Origin: Brachybacterium sp036311905
GTDB taxonomy: Bacteria > Actinomycetota > Actinomycetes > Actinomycetales > Dermabacteraceae
Length of the DNA: 64,000 nucleotides
Direction of reading: 5' to 3'
Assembly (NCBI RefSeq): GCF_036311905.1
Contig: NZ_JAZDCH010000029.1
Span: forward strand, 6,284-70,283
Shown here: in pieces, positions 40,586 to 48,511 of the stretch
Position numbering within the stretch: the first letter of the stretch is position 1
How the letters are laid out: every line of letters begins with the position of its first letter
Notes under the pieces: generated by a model
What the model saw: the letters and a program-made list of their open reading frames with translations, nothing else
What the model was told of the DNA's origin: nothing
Databases searched by the model: none
Program-made: the position numbers and the translations under genes

Positions 40586-42295
40586 TCAGTGCGCGCGCAG
40601 GCGCAACCCTGTGAACCGCGCGGTTCCGCCCGCCGCGTGCAGGCGCACGTGCTCCTCCCCGGGGGCGGGGTGGACAGTCATCGAAGCGACGGTGCGCCCG
40701 TCGTCGAGGAATACCTCCACGCTCTGCGTGTCCACGAGCACCTGCAGATGCGCGGAGCGGGCGTCCGGGGCGATCGGGGCGACAGCCGCGGTCCGCCCCG
40801 CGAAGGGCTCTGCGTCGCCGTCCTGCGCGATCGCGCTGCCGCTGCGGTCCACGCGCAGCTGCCCGCCGCCGAGCGTGATCCGGGTGCCCCGCGAGCCGTT
40901 CGCGGACCCGACCACGGTCACCGCCGCCTCGGCCCCGTCATCCCAGCTCACGTCCATCTCCAGGCCGAACGCGCGCCCCAGTGCACCGAGCTCGACCAGG
41001 CCCTCGGGCTCGGCGTCGGCCCCTGAACCCTCGTCCCCTGAACCGTCGGCCGCGCTCTCGCCGGACGCCCCGGCGGCGACCTCCTGGTCCGCGAGGTCCC
41101 GCGCGGCGGTCGCCGTCGCGGCGAGCGTCGGCACCGGGGTCGAGACGAGCGTCAGCGCATCGTCGTCGCGCACCAGGCGCACCTCGCGCACCACCGAGTA
41201 CTGGCCGTCGTAGCCGTCGGTGGCCGCTGTCGCGGAGGCCGCGCGCGCGTAGGCCCAGTTGTTCATCCAGCCGATCGCGTGGCGCACGTGCTCCGGGTCC
41301 TCCGCGGACGGCCAGGTCACCGCGGCATACCAGTCCTGGCCGCGGTCGAGCCAGCGCGGCGCGGGGTCCGCCGGGGTGAAGCGCTCACCGTCCCAGTCGC
41401 CCACCCAGTACGCGTAGTTCGTCGGCTCATCGGCGCCGCTGCCATCCAGGCTCGCGCCGAGCACCCAGTGCGCGGTGCCGTCGTCCGCGGTGAGGGGGAA
41501 CAGGTCGGGGCACTCCACCCCGCCGAGGTCCGGGCCGCCGGGATCCAGATCGCGGTAGGCGAACTCCTCGCGCGGCTCCCAGGAGCGCAGGTCCGGGGAG
41601 GTCCAGAAGGCCACGCGGTGGTCGCGGCCAAGGGCGCACACCCACTGGCCCCGTTCCGCGTCCCGCTGCAGCTTCGGGTCGCGGAACCAGGAGGCCTGCG
41701 CGAGCTCCTCCTCCGTGCGGGCGGCGGGACCGTCGGGGTTCGTCAGCACCGGCTCGGGCTCCAGGGTGAAGGTCGCGCCGTCGGAGGAGGCGGCGAGGTA
41801 CTGCTCCTGCAGCTCGGCGCGCCCGTCCGTGGGCCGGGTGGCCAGCGCGATCACGGTGCCTGCACCGAGGCCCGCGGTGTCCTCCTCGTCCACCACCGCG
41901 GAGCCGCTCCACACGTCGACCCCGTCGGCCCCCGCCAGGGCCGTGCCCTGGTGGGTGAAGGTGACCAGGTCCGTGCTGGTCCAATGCGCCCAGGCGGTGG
42001 GGCCGGGAACGGTGTCCTCGGCGTGGTGCAGCCCGTAGACGTGCAGGGTGTCGCCGATCCGCACGGGGCGCTGCGGGTCACCGATCCAGCCGCCGGGCGG
42101 GGTGAGATGGAAGCGGGGGCGGAGGGTCGCGGACCCGCCGTCGGTCGCATCGGCGCGCGTGCCGGAGCTGTCGCCGTCGGCGTGCTCCGGGCCGCCCGCG
42201 CCCCGGGTGCAGGAGCTCGCCGCCAGCACCAGCGGGGCGGCGACGACGCCGGCGGCGGTGCGCTGCAGCAGAAATCGTCGGGTGGGGCGGGTCAT
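40586..42295 (-). CDS. Secreted GH32 lipoprotein, probable exo-levanase
   Basis: A 569-residue exported enzyme. The signal has a twin-Arg start (PTRRFLLQRTAAG) and a lipobox ending in Cys29 (LAASSC). GH32 motifs are: nucleophile D73 in GGWIGDPQRP (the canonical WMNDPNG is here WIGDPQR), the RDP motif D206 in WFRDPKLQ, and acid/base E261 in VECPDLF. A beta-sandwich domain follows from about 430 and includes an Ala/Gly/Ser/Asp-rich insert. Surface location and position beside levansucrase suggest degradation of levan outside the cell; invertase or inulinase is possible. The altered nucleophile motif is unusual. GGAG precedes the ATG. Confidence 0.87.
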   Translation of the reverse strand: MTRPTRRFLLQRTAAGVVAAPLVLAASSCTRGAGGPEHADGDSSGTRADATDGGSATLRPRFHLTPPGGWIGDPQRPVRIGDTLHVYGLHHAEDTVPGPTAWAHWTSTDLVTFTHQGTALAGADGVDVWSGSAVVDEEDTAGLGAGTVIALATRPTDGRAELQEQYLAASSDGATFTLEPEPVLTNPDGPAARTEEELAQASWFRDPKLQRDAERGQWVCALGRDHRVAFWTSPDLRSWEPREEFAYRDLDPGGPDLGGVECPDLFPLTADDGTAHWVLGASLDGSGADEPTNYAYWVGDWDGERFTPADPAPRWLDRGQDWYAAVTWPSAEDPEHVRHAIGWMNNWAYARAASATAATDGYDGQYSVVREVRLVRDDDALTLVSTPVPTLAATATAARDLADQEVAAGASGESAADGSGDEGSGADAEPEGLVELGALGRAFGLEMDVSWDDGAEAAVTVVGSANGSRGTRITLGGGQLRVDRSGSAIAQDGDAEPFAGRTAAVAPIAPDARSAHLQVLVDTQSVEVFLDDGRTVASMTVHPAPGEEHVRLHAAGGTARFTGLRLRAH

Positions 42296-42479
42296 AGCGG
42301 CTCCGGGTCGAGGCGGCGGGATCGATGCGCCCCCTTGCGCGGCCCCGACGGTAGCGAACCGTGACGGCGCACCTCCACCGGGTGTGAGGGGCGCCGCGGT
42401 CGGGACCGGCCCGGTGATCGGTCGGCGGCCGGTCCGGCGGGTGCGCGGATCCCCCGGTGCCTCGGCGTGTCCTTCGCCG

Positions 42480-42485
42480 TACGCT
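42480..42485 (+). promoter_or_regulatory. -10 hexamer TACGCT upstream of the truncated LacI gene
   Basis: TACGCT ends 6 bp before the GTG at 42492. With the deletion of the rest of the LacI gene, this promoter may now also drive the GH32 gene at 42895. Confidence 0.45.
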
Positions 42486-42491
42486 GGGGGA

Positions 42492-42860
42492 GTGACCTCC
42501 GCCGCTCGCCGCCGCCCCACTTCCGCCGATGTGGCCGAGCGTGCCGGGGTGCCCCGGGCGACGGTCTCCATGGTCCTCAACGGCCGCACCGAGGGCACCG
42601 TCTCGGCGGCGAACCAGCGCAAGGTGCTGGACGCCGCCGCGGAGCTGGGCTACACCCGCTCCGCCGTGGCGATGTCCCTGCGCGAGCGCCGCACCCGCAC
42701 GATCGGCCTGATCAGCGACGAGATCGCGACGTCCCCCTGGGCCGGTCGGATGGTGCGTGCCGCGAACCACGCCGCGGCGGAGCGCGGCTACATGGTGCTC
42801 GCCGCGGACCTCTCGCTGCGCGAGGCGACGATCGAGGGGGCCGTGCGGATGCTCGCTCCA
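42492..42860 (+). pseudogene. LacI-family regulator, 3'-truncated
   Basis: From the GTG at 42492 the frame encodes a complete LacI headpiece (TSADVAERAGVPRATVSMVL), a hinge and the first 60 residues of the sensor domain (RTIGLISDEIATSPWAGRMV, then REATIEGAVRMLA). After that the sequence is the upstream region of the GH32 gene, and the frame runs into it out of phase until 43277. The ligand-binding domain is therefore gone. A deletion joining the regulator to the GH32 gene is the simplest explanation. If translated, the product could still bind DNA but would probably not dimerise normally. Confidence 0.8.
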
Positions 42861-42894
42861 CCCCGATCCCGCCTCCCGGAAGGACTGAGAGACC

Positions 42895-44271
42895 ATGACG
42901 ACCTCACCCGCCGCCGCATCCCGGCCCGTGCACTTCCCGGCCCTCCACCGCGTGCACGACCGGGGCTGGATCAACGATCCCAACGGGATCCTGCACCACG
43001 ACGGCCGCTGGCACGTCTACTTCCAGTACAACCCGGCCGCGTCCCGGCACGGCGACATCGAGTGGGGCCACATGGCCTCGACCGATCTCGTCAGCTGGCA
43101 GCGGGAGCCGGCCGGCCCGGTGCGCCGTCCCGGCGAGGCGGACCGGGGCGGCTGCTGGAGCGGGGTGGGCCTGGTGGACACCGCGGCCGACGGCACTCCC
43201 GTGCCGACCCTCGTCTACTCGGGGGTCGACGGGGTGGCCAGCCACCTCGCGCAGGTGCTCGTGGCACGCACCGATGAGCGTCTCGAGCAGGTCACGCGCA
43301 CCACGCTCGCTGCCCCGGTCCCCGCGGGCGTGGCGCTGGAGGGGGTCCGCGACCCGTTCCTGGTCGAGCTGGACGGCCGACGCTGGGGGATCCAGGGCGC
43401 CGGGATCCGCGAGGGCGACCAGGTGGTCCCCGCGGTCCTCCTGTACGACGCGACCGACCTCGAGCACTGGGAGTACCTGGGCCCGCTGCTGACCGGGCAC
43501 GACCCGGTGGCGGCGGAGCACGTGCCCGCCGAGATCTGGGAATGCCCGCAGCTGGTGCGCGTCGGCGAGGACTGGGTGCTGATGGTGTCGCTGTGGTTCC
43601 GCGAGGATCGGGTGCCCGGCAGCATCACCGAGTCCGCCTACCTGGTCGGGTCCCTGGCCATCGGTGAGGGCGGCCTGCCCGTCTACCGTCCCCGCTCTGG
43701 AGGGACGGTGGACCGGGGCCCGGACTTCTACGCACCGCAGGCCGTGGCCGACCCCACGCAGGAGCGGGTACTCACCTGGGGCTGGTCCTGGGAGCACCGC
43801 ACCCGTACCCAGGAGCAGACCGATGCCCAGGGTTGGGCCGGCTGCCTGACCTTCCCGCGTGCCCTGTCCCTGGACGGCGACGTACTCGTCTCCACCCCGG
43901 CCGCCGAGCTCGCGGCCCTGCGCGGTGAGGAGCTCGCGCTCGCGGGCGTCGGGGCGGGCGAGGGGTCGGTCGACGAGACGGCTGGTGTGTCGGCCGACGG
44001 GGCGGGCCGCGCGCTCGTCCTGTGCGCGCCTTTCCGGGCCGAGGCGCGGCTGACCGGACCGGCGCGCGTGGTGCTGCGTCGGGCTGACGGCACCGAGGAG
44101 ACGCTGCTGGAGCACGACGGGGGCGCGGCGACCCTGCTGCTGGACGGCGGGATCGCCGAGTTGCTGCCCGCTGCCGCGACCCCGACCACGGTGCGGCTGT
44201 ACCCGGGGGACGAGGACGCCGTGGTGCTCATCGGGGCGATCGACGAGGCGTGGGAGCTGCGGCTTCCGTGA
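42895..44271 (+). CDS. Intracellular GH32 beta-fructofuranosidase / sucrose-6-phosphate hydrolase
   Basis: A 458-residue enzyme without a signal peptide. All three GH32 motifs are canonical: nucleophile D28 in RGWINDPNGIL, D153 in GVRDPFLVE and acid/base E216 in IWECPQLV. The C-terminal beta-sandwich begins near 340. It would split imported sucrose, sucrose-6-phosphate or short fructans. GGAAGGA lies 10 bases before the ATG. The gene directly follows the truncated LacI gene, so its original control is probably lost. Confidence 0.92.
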   Translation: MTTSPAAASRPVHFPALHRVHDRGWINDPNGILHHDGRWHVYFQYNPAASRHGDIEWGHMASTDLVSWQREPAGPVRRPGEADRGGCWSGVGLVDTAADGTPVPTLVYSGVDGVASHLAQVLVARTDERLEQVTRTTLAAPVPAGVALEGVRDPFLVELDGRRWGIQGAGIREGDQVVPAVLLYDATDLEHWEYLGPLLTGHDPVAAEHVPAEIWECPQLVRVGEDWVLMVSLWFREDRVPGSITESAYLVGSLAIGEGGLPVYRPRSGGTVDRGPDFYAPQAVADPTQERVLTWGWSWEHRTRTQEQTDAQGWAGCLTFPRALSLDGDVLVSTPAAELAALRGEELALAGVGAGEGSVDETAGVSADGAGRALVLCAPFRAEARLTGPARVVLRRADGTEETLLEHDGGAATLLLDGGIAELLPAAATPTTVRLYPGDEDAVVLIGAIDEAWELRLP

Positions 44272-44364
44272 GCGGGGCCGCCGGCGGGAGCTCGTGATGG
44301 ACCGGCCGTGCGGCGGAGGGATAGTCGGGGTGAGCTGCTCCCGCCCCGCCCCGCCCCGGCCTCC

Positions 44365-44417
44365 CGGAACCGCTGCACACTGGGGCGAATCCTCGCCCGA
44401 TTCCCCCGAGTCTGCAG
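44365..44417 (+). repeat. Family A intergenic repeat, copy 4
   Basis: The arms ctgcacactggggcgaat and attcccccgagtctgcag surround an 8-bp centre. It lies 94 bp after the GH32 stop. Confidence 0.8.
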
Positions 44418-44582
44418 GTCTTTCGCGGCGGGGAGACGCGGCGGCGTCTCGGCGCGCGACCGTCGGGACATCGTGGTGGCCCGGAGGATGACCCGGTACC
44501 GTGCAAGGAGCCGGGCGCAGCCGCTCGGCGGCGGTGCGGGTCCGGCCCGCACTCGCACCTCGACCTCAGGGGGATCGTCACC

Positions 44583-44903
44583 GTGGAACTGATCACCGTC
44601 GCCGGCCATCCCGAGCCGGTCAAGGCCTCGCCCGTCGCCGCCCGCCTGCTGCACGAACGTCTCGACTCCGTGCGGGACAGCCGCGGGGACCAGGCCGCGG
44701 CGGCGCTCGAGCGGTTGGTGGGGGAGCGGATCGGCACGCTCCTCGCGGCAGGGACTCCGAGCATCGACGTGGCGACGATGCGGTCGATCGTCGACTACAT
44801 CGAGCTGCCCTCCGAGGATGAGCCGGCGCCGACCGGTCTCGGCAAGACGCTGCAGGGCATCAAGGACAAGCTCGCCCAGCGCGGCGGACCGGTCGGCGGC
44901 TGA
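44583..44903 (+). CDS. Small hypothetical protein
   Basis: A 106-residue soluble protein that I do not recognise. It is mostly helical by composition, rich in Ala, Leu, Glu and Arg, and ends in a Lys/Gly-rich tail. GTG at 44583 is preceded by AGGGGGATC. The coding pattern (strong G/C at third positions, no shadow gene on the other strand) supports that it is real. Confidence 0.6.
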   Translation: MELITVAGHPEPVKASPVAARLLHERLDSVRDSRGDQAAAALERLVGERIGTLLAAGTPSIDVATMRSIVDYIELPSEDEPAPTGLGKTLQGIKDKLAQRGGPVGG

Positions 44904-44960
44904 GTCGAGGCCGTCCCGCGGCCGCCGTCCCGGCCTCCCCACAGGTCCGCCTGCGTCGGC

Positions 44961-45227
44961 TCAGCCCGCGGCCGGCCGACGGATCGGCCCCTCGCCGTCC
45001 TCGTCGCGGGCGTAGACCAGGAAGAACCCGCGCTGGATATCCGCCCGATAGTCGACCAGCACACCCAGCGCGCGCAGCTGCGCGATCCAGGCGTCGAGCT
45101 GCTGAACGTCCTCGGAGGTCCCGCAGGGCAGTCCCGCGCGCCGGAGGCTCTCCCGCTCGAGCATGCGGTGGATGAAGGTGTCGCGATGCTCCTCGCGCAC
45201 GTCCCAGGGAACCGGGGAGAGATCCAT
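44961..45227 (-). CDS. Small hypothetical protein
   Basis: An 88-residue protein of unknown function. It begins MDLSPVPWDVREEHRDTFIH and has a middle part RALGVLVDYRADIQRGFFLV followed by a charged tail. GAAAGGCAG precedes the ATG at 45227. A longer frame upstream (to 45419) has no ribosome site and low-complexity sequence. It converges with the hypothetical gene at 44583. Confidence 0.6.
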   Translation of the reverse strand: MDLSPVPWDVREEHRDTFIHRMLERESLRRAGLPCGTSEDVQQLDAWIAQLRALGVLVDYRADIQRGFFLVYARDEDGEGPIRRPAAG

Positions 45228-45463
45228 GGTGAGCTGCCTTTCCGGGCCGGATGTGCGGGGTGACGAGAGGCGTCCGTGCGTGCTGCCGCTCCCGAGAGAG
45301 TAGGGCGGGGGTCCGACGCCCGAGTCCACGGCCCGGAGCCGGCGTGACCGACGCACCCCGGTCTGTGTACGATCGTCCAAGCCGTCGGCCCCGACGCCGG
45401 CGCCGGCCCTCGTGGTCACCCCGCGCGCCCGCTGGGCCCCCTCTCGAAAGACGCCTCCACCCC

Positions 45464-46669
45464 GTGTACGCCCTCCTCCTCGCGATCATCTACGTCGCCT
45501 TCATCAGCCTCGGCCTGCCCGACTCCCTGGTCGGCGCCGGCTGGCCCGTCATGCATCAGGACCTCGCCGTCCCCGTCGCCTTCGCGGGGATCCTCACGAT
45601 GATCATCGCGAGCGGCACGATCGTCTCGAGCCTCGCCTCGGAGCGGGTCACGCGACGCTTCGGCGCCGGGACGGTCACCGCGGTGAGCGTCGGCATGACC
45701 GCTCTCGCCCTGCTCGGCTTCTCCTTCTCGCCCACCTTCTGGATGCTGTGCCTGTGGGCGATCCCGTATGGCCTGGGCGCGGGCGCGGTCGACGCGGCGC
45801 TGAACAACTACGTCGCCCTGCACTACGCGGCGCGGCACATGAATTGGCTGCACAGCTTCTGGGGCGTCGGCGCCTCGATCAGCCCGTTCCTCATGGGGTA
45901 CGCGATCTCGGCGGGCCACGGCTGGTCCGCCGCGTACCTGTGGATCGGCCTGCTGCAGGCCGCGCTGATGCTCGCACTGCTGGTCAGCATCCCGCTGTGG
46001 GGGAAGGTCGACCGCGAGCGGGCACGGCCGACGGAATCTCCCGATGCCGGCGCCGCACCCGACGCCGCCCCCGTCGGCCCCGTGCCGCTGCTGACCGCGC
46101 TGCGGATCCCCGGCGTGGTGCTGATCCTCGTCACCTTCTTCGCGTACTGCGCGCTCGAGTCGACGGGCCTGCTGTGGGCGGCGACGTACCTGGTCACCGA
46201 GCGGGGCGCCCCGCCCGCGGCCGCCGCGATGCTCGGGGCCCTGTTCATCCTCGGCATCACCGCGGGCCGCTTCCTCGCCGGCTTCTTCGCGGACCGGATC
46301 GGGGACCGCGCCCTGATCCGCGGCGGCTTCGCGATGATCGGCGTCGGCGCGCTGCTGCTCGCGCTGCCGCTGCCCACTGACGTGGTCGGCTTCGTGGGTC
46401 TGCTGCTCGCGGGCATCGGCTGTGCGCCGATCTACCCCGCGATCATCCATTCGACCCCGGCGAGCTTCGGCGCCCGGAACTCGCAGGCGATCATCGGCAT
46501 CCAAATGGCCGCCGCCTACACCGGCTCCACGATCGCCCCGCCGCTGTTCGGCGCGCTCTCCGCGGTCACCGGGCTGTGGGTCCTGCCGCTGTTCCTGATT
46601 GTCCTGGTGGCCCTGGGCATCGTGATGTCGGAGCGGCTCAACCGGCTGGTGGCCACCCGCGCCGCCTGA
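45464..46669 (+). CDS. MFS transporter
   Basis: A 401-residue protein with about twelve membrane segments. It starts VYALLLAIIYVAFISLGLPD followed by SLVGAGWPVMHQDL, a pattern found in a group of MFS sugar/unknown transporters related to FucP-like proteins. A mid-loop rich in Ala/Pro/Asp separates TM6 and TM7. GRFLAGFFADRIGDRALIRG is the duplicated motif A between TM8 and TM9. The start is GTG at 45464; there is no clear ribosome site, and a TACGAT hexamer at 45367 could be the promoter. The substrate cannot be predicted. Confidence 0.83.
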   Translation: MYALLLAIIYVAFISLGLPDSLVGAGWPVMHQDLAVPVAFAGILTMIIASGTIVSSLASERVTRRFGAGTVTAVSVGMTALALLGFSFSPTFWMLCLWAIPYGLGAGAVDAALNNYVALHYAARHMNWLHSFWGVGASISPFLMGYAISAGHGWSAAYLWIGLLQAALMLALLVSIPLWGKVDRERARPTESPDAGAAPDAAPVGPVPLLTALRIPGVVLILVTFFAYCALESTGLLWAATYLVTERGAPPAAAAMLGALFILGITAGRFLAGFFADRIGDRALIRGGFAMIGVGALLLALPLPTDVVGFVGLLLAGIGCAPIYPAIIHSTPASFGARNSQAIIGIQMAAAYTGSTIAPPLFGALSAVTGLWVLPLFLIVLVALGIVMSERLNRLVATRAA

Positions 46670-46696
46670 CCCGTCGGCCGTACCCCGCCTCGCGGG

Positions 46697-46749
46697 ACCC
46701 CTGCAGAGTGGGCGGAATGCGGCTCCAATTCGCCCCAGAGTGCAGGGGT
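46697..46749 (-). repeat. Family A intergenic repeat, copy 5 (inverted)
   Basis: acccctgcagagtgggcgg and its partner cgccccagagtgcaggggt form a long inverted repeat around gaat...att. It lies 27 bp after the MFS stop and before the convergent gene at 46810, so it could serve as a bidirectional terminator. Confidence 0.8.
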
Positions 46750-46809
46750 TACGGTCGCCGCGGCCCGCGGCGGGCGGTCACGGGCGGGACCTCACCGCCC
46801 GGCGAACGA

Positions 46810-47286
46810 TCACCGTCCGGCGGCGCGCTCGTCCCGGAGTCGGGCGAGGTTCGGCAGCGGGCACCAGGAGCCGATGCGCGGGTAGTCGACGGTCACGCCG
46901 GCGACGCCGTGCTGGCCGAAGGACATCGCCCAGTCCAGACCGGCAGGCAGCGGCACGAGCATCAGCGGCACCGCATCGCCCTCGGTGATCAGCCCGTTCG
47001 CGATCGCCCCCTCCTTCGCACGGGTGGCGCTGGTGTAGATCGCGAGCATGTTCCCCGGCGGGGCCGCGAGGAAGTAGGGCCGCGGCTCCTCGGGGGTGCC
47101 GCGGTTGATGACCACCCAGTTGTCCAGGGCAGTCACCGCCCGCCACAGGGCGATCTGCGGCTCGATCTCGGTGGGGCGCGCGCTCGAGATCTCGTGGAGT
47201 CGGTCGATCTCGGCGAGCTGGTCGGGGTGCGGCTCGAGGGATCCGCGGGTGGGCTGGTCGTCCGGGCCGGGGGAGGGGCTGCTCAT
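46810..47286 (-). CDS. SseB-like hypothetical protein
   Basis: A 158-residue cytoplasmic protein. Segments such as ALDNWVVINRGTPEEPRPYF, AIYTSATRAKEGAI and VPLPAGLDWAMSFGQHGVAG resemble the N-terminal domain of SseB-family proteins, but the similarity is weak and no function is proposed. A TAGGGT hexamer 6 bp before the ATG on the minus strand suggests leaderless transcription. Confidence 0.62.
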   Translation of the reverse strand: MSSPSPGPDDQPTRGSLEPHPDQLAEIDRLHEISSARPTEIEPQIALWRAVTALDNWVVINRGTPEEPRPYFLAAPPGNMLAIYTSATRAKEGAIANGLITEGDAVPLMLVPLPAGLDWAMSFGQHGVAGVTVDYPRIGSWCPLPNLARLRDERAAGR

Positions 47287-47292
47287 CGCCCC

Positions 47293-47298
47293 ACCCTA
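47293..47298 (-). promoter_or_regulatory. -10 hexamer TAGGGT (leaderless)
   Basis: On the minus strand TAGGGT is followed by 6 bases and the ATG of the SseB-like gene. Confidence 0.45.
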
Positions 47299-47420
47299 TG
47301 CGCCGCTCCCGGGAACGCCCTCGGCGACCACCTCCGCGAGCCGCATGGCCGGATCGGCAGACCAGGGACGGGTCTCCGCCGGCGGGCATAGGCGCCTGAC
47401 GGCGGGGGCGTGAACACCCC

Positions 47421-48383
47421 CTAGGCAGACTTCTTCGTCGAGCCGGACTTCTTCTTCGTCGAGCCGGACTTCTTCTTCGTCGTCCCGGACTTCTTCTTCG
47501 TCGTCGACGAGCGCTTCTCGGTCCCTGATGATTCATTCGTCGCCGACGACCTCGTCGACCCGGTCGTCGTCCTCCCCGAGGCCGACGATCCCGCGCTCCG
47601 CTTCTTCTGCACGCTGCGCTCGAGGGCGTCCATCAGGCTGATGACCTTGCCGTCGCCCGCGTCGTCGTCGGTGGAGGAGTCCTTGCCGAAGGTCGCCTCG
47701 GTGTCGATGGCATCGCCCTCCTCGAGCTTGGCATCGACCAGCTCGCGCAGCTGCTCCTGGTACTCGTCGGTGAACTGCTCCGGGTCGAAGTCCCCGCTGA
47801 ACTGCTCGACGAGCGCGGCGGACATCTTCCGCTCCTTCGCGCTGATCGTCGTCCGCGACGGACCGAAGTCGACGTCCTGGAGATCGGTCGGCCAGCGCAG
47901 GGTCTGCAGGGCGAGCAGGTCCTCGTGCACCCGCAGCACCCCCAGACGGGTCTTGGAGCGCAGGGTGAAGGTGACCACGGCCGTGCGCTCGGTGTCCTCG
48001 AGAGTGCGGCGCAGCAGTACGTACGCCTTCGAGGAGCGGCCCACCGGCTCGAGGAAGTAGGAGGTCCCCAGCAGGATCGGGTCCACCTGATCCCCGGGGA
48101 CGAACTGGACGACGTCGATCTCGTCGTTGTCCTCCGCCGGCAGGTCCGCGAGCTCCTCATCGGTGAGCACGACGGTCTTGTCTCCGTCGTCGTAGGCCTT
48201 GTCGATGTGCTCGTAGTCGATCTCGCGCCCGCACACCTCGCAGATGCGCTGGTACCGGATCCGTCCCTGGTCCTCGTCGTGGACCTGGTGGAAGGACAGG
48301 TCGTGCGACCGTGTCGCCCCGTAGAGCTTCACGGGGACGTTGACGAGCCCGAACGTGATCTCACCGCTCCATATCGCGCGCAT
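47421..48383 (-). CDS. ku: Ku protein (non-homologous end joining)
   Basis: A 320-residue bacterial Ku. The N-terminus MRAIWSGEITFGLVNVPVKL is the family hallmark. RIRYQRICEVCGREIDYEHI and a YFLEPVGRSSKAYVLLRRTL core follow. The Ku core ends near 255. The tail (255-320) is Ser/Thr/Lys-rich and ends with heptad repeats of the K-K-K-S-G-(S/T)-T type encoded by 21-bp tandem repeats (about 47428-47508). Such basic tails aid DNA end binding and LigD recruitment. It is divergent from ligD with 128 bp between the genes. Confidence 0.95.
   Translation of the reverse strand: MRAIWSGEITFGLVNVPVKLYGATRSHDLSFHQVHDEDQGRIRYQRICEVCGREIDYEHIDKAYDDGDKTVVLTDEELADLPAEDNDEIDVVQFVPGDQVDPILLGTSYFLEPVGRSSKAYVLLRRTLEDTERTAVVTFTLRSKTRLGVLRVHEDLLALQTLRWPTDLQDVDFGPSRTTISAKERKMSAALVEQFSGDFDPEQFTDEYQEQLRELVDAKLEEGDAIDTEATFGKDSSTDDDAGDGKVISLMDALERSVQKKRSAGSSASGRTTTGSTRSSATNESSGTEKRSSTTKKKSGTTKKKSGSTKKKSGSTKKSA
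47428..47508 (-). repeat. 21-bp tandem repeats encoding the Ku Lys-rich tail
   Basis: About four near-identical 21-bp units (ttcgtcgagccggacttcttc on the plus strand) encode K-K-S-G-S-T-K heptads. Length is likely to vary between strains by slippage or recombination. Confidence 0.8.
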
Positions 48384-48511
48384 GCCCCATGACAGCACAG
48401 TGCTCGCCGCCTGGCCAGGGTCGAGGCCCCGGGGCGCGGGGCCTCGGACCGATCGGTCGCCGGTCGGGGCTGCTCCGTGACGGATCGGCGGAACGGGGGC
48501 ACAGTGGCTCC

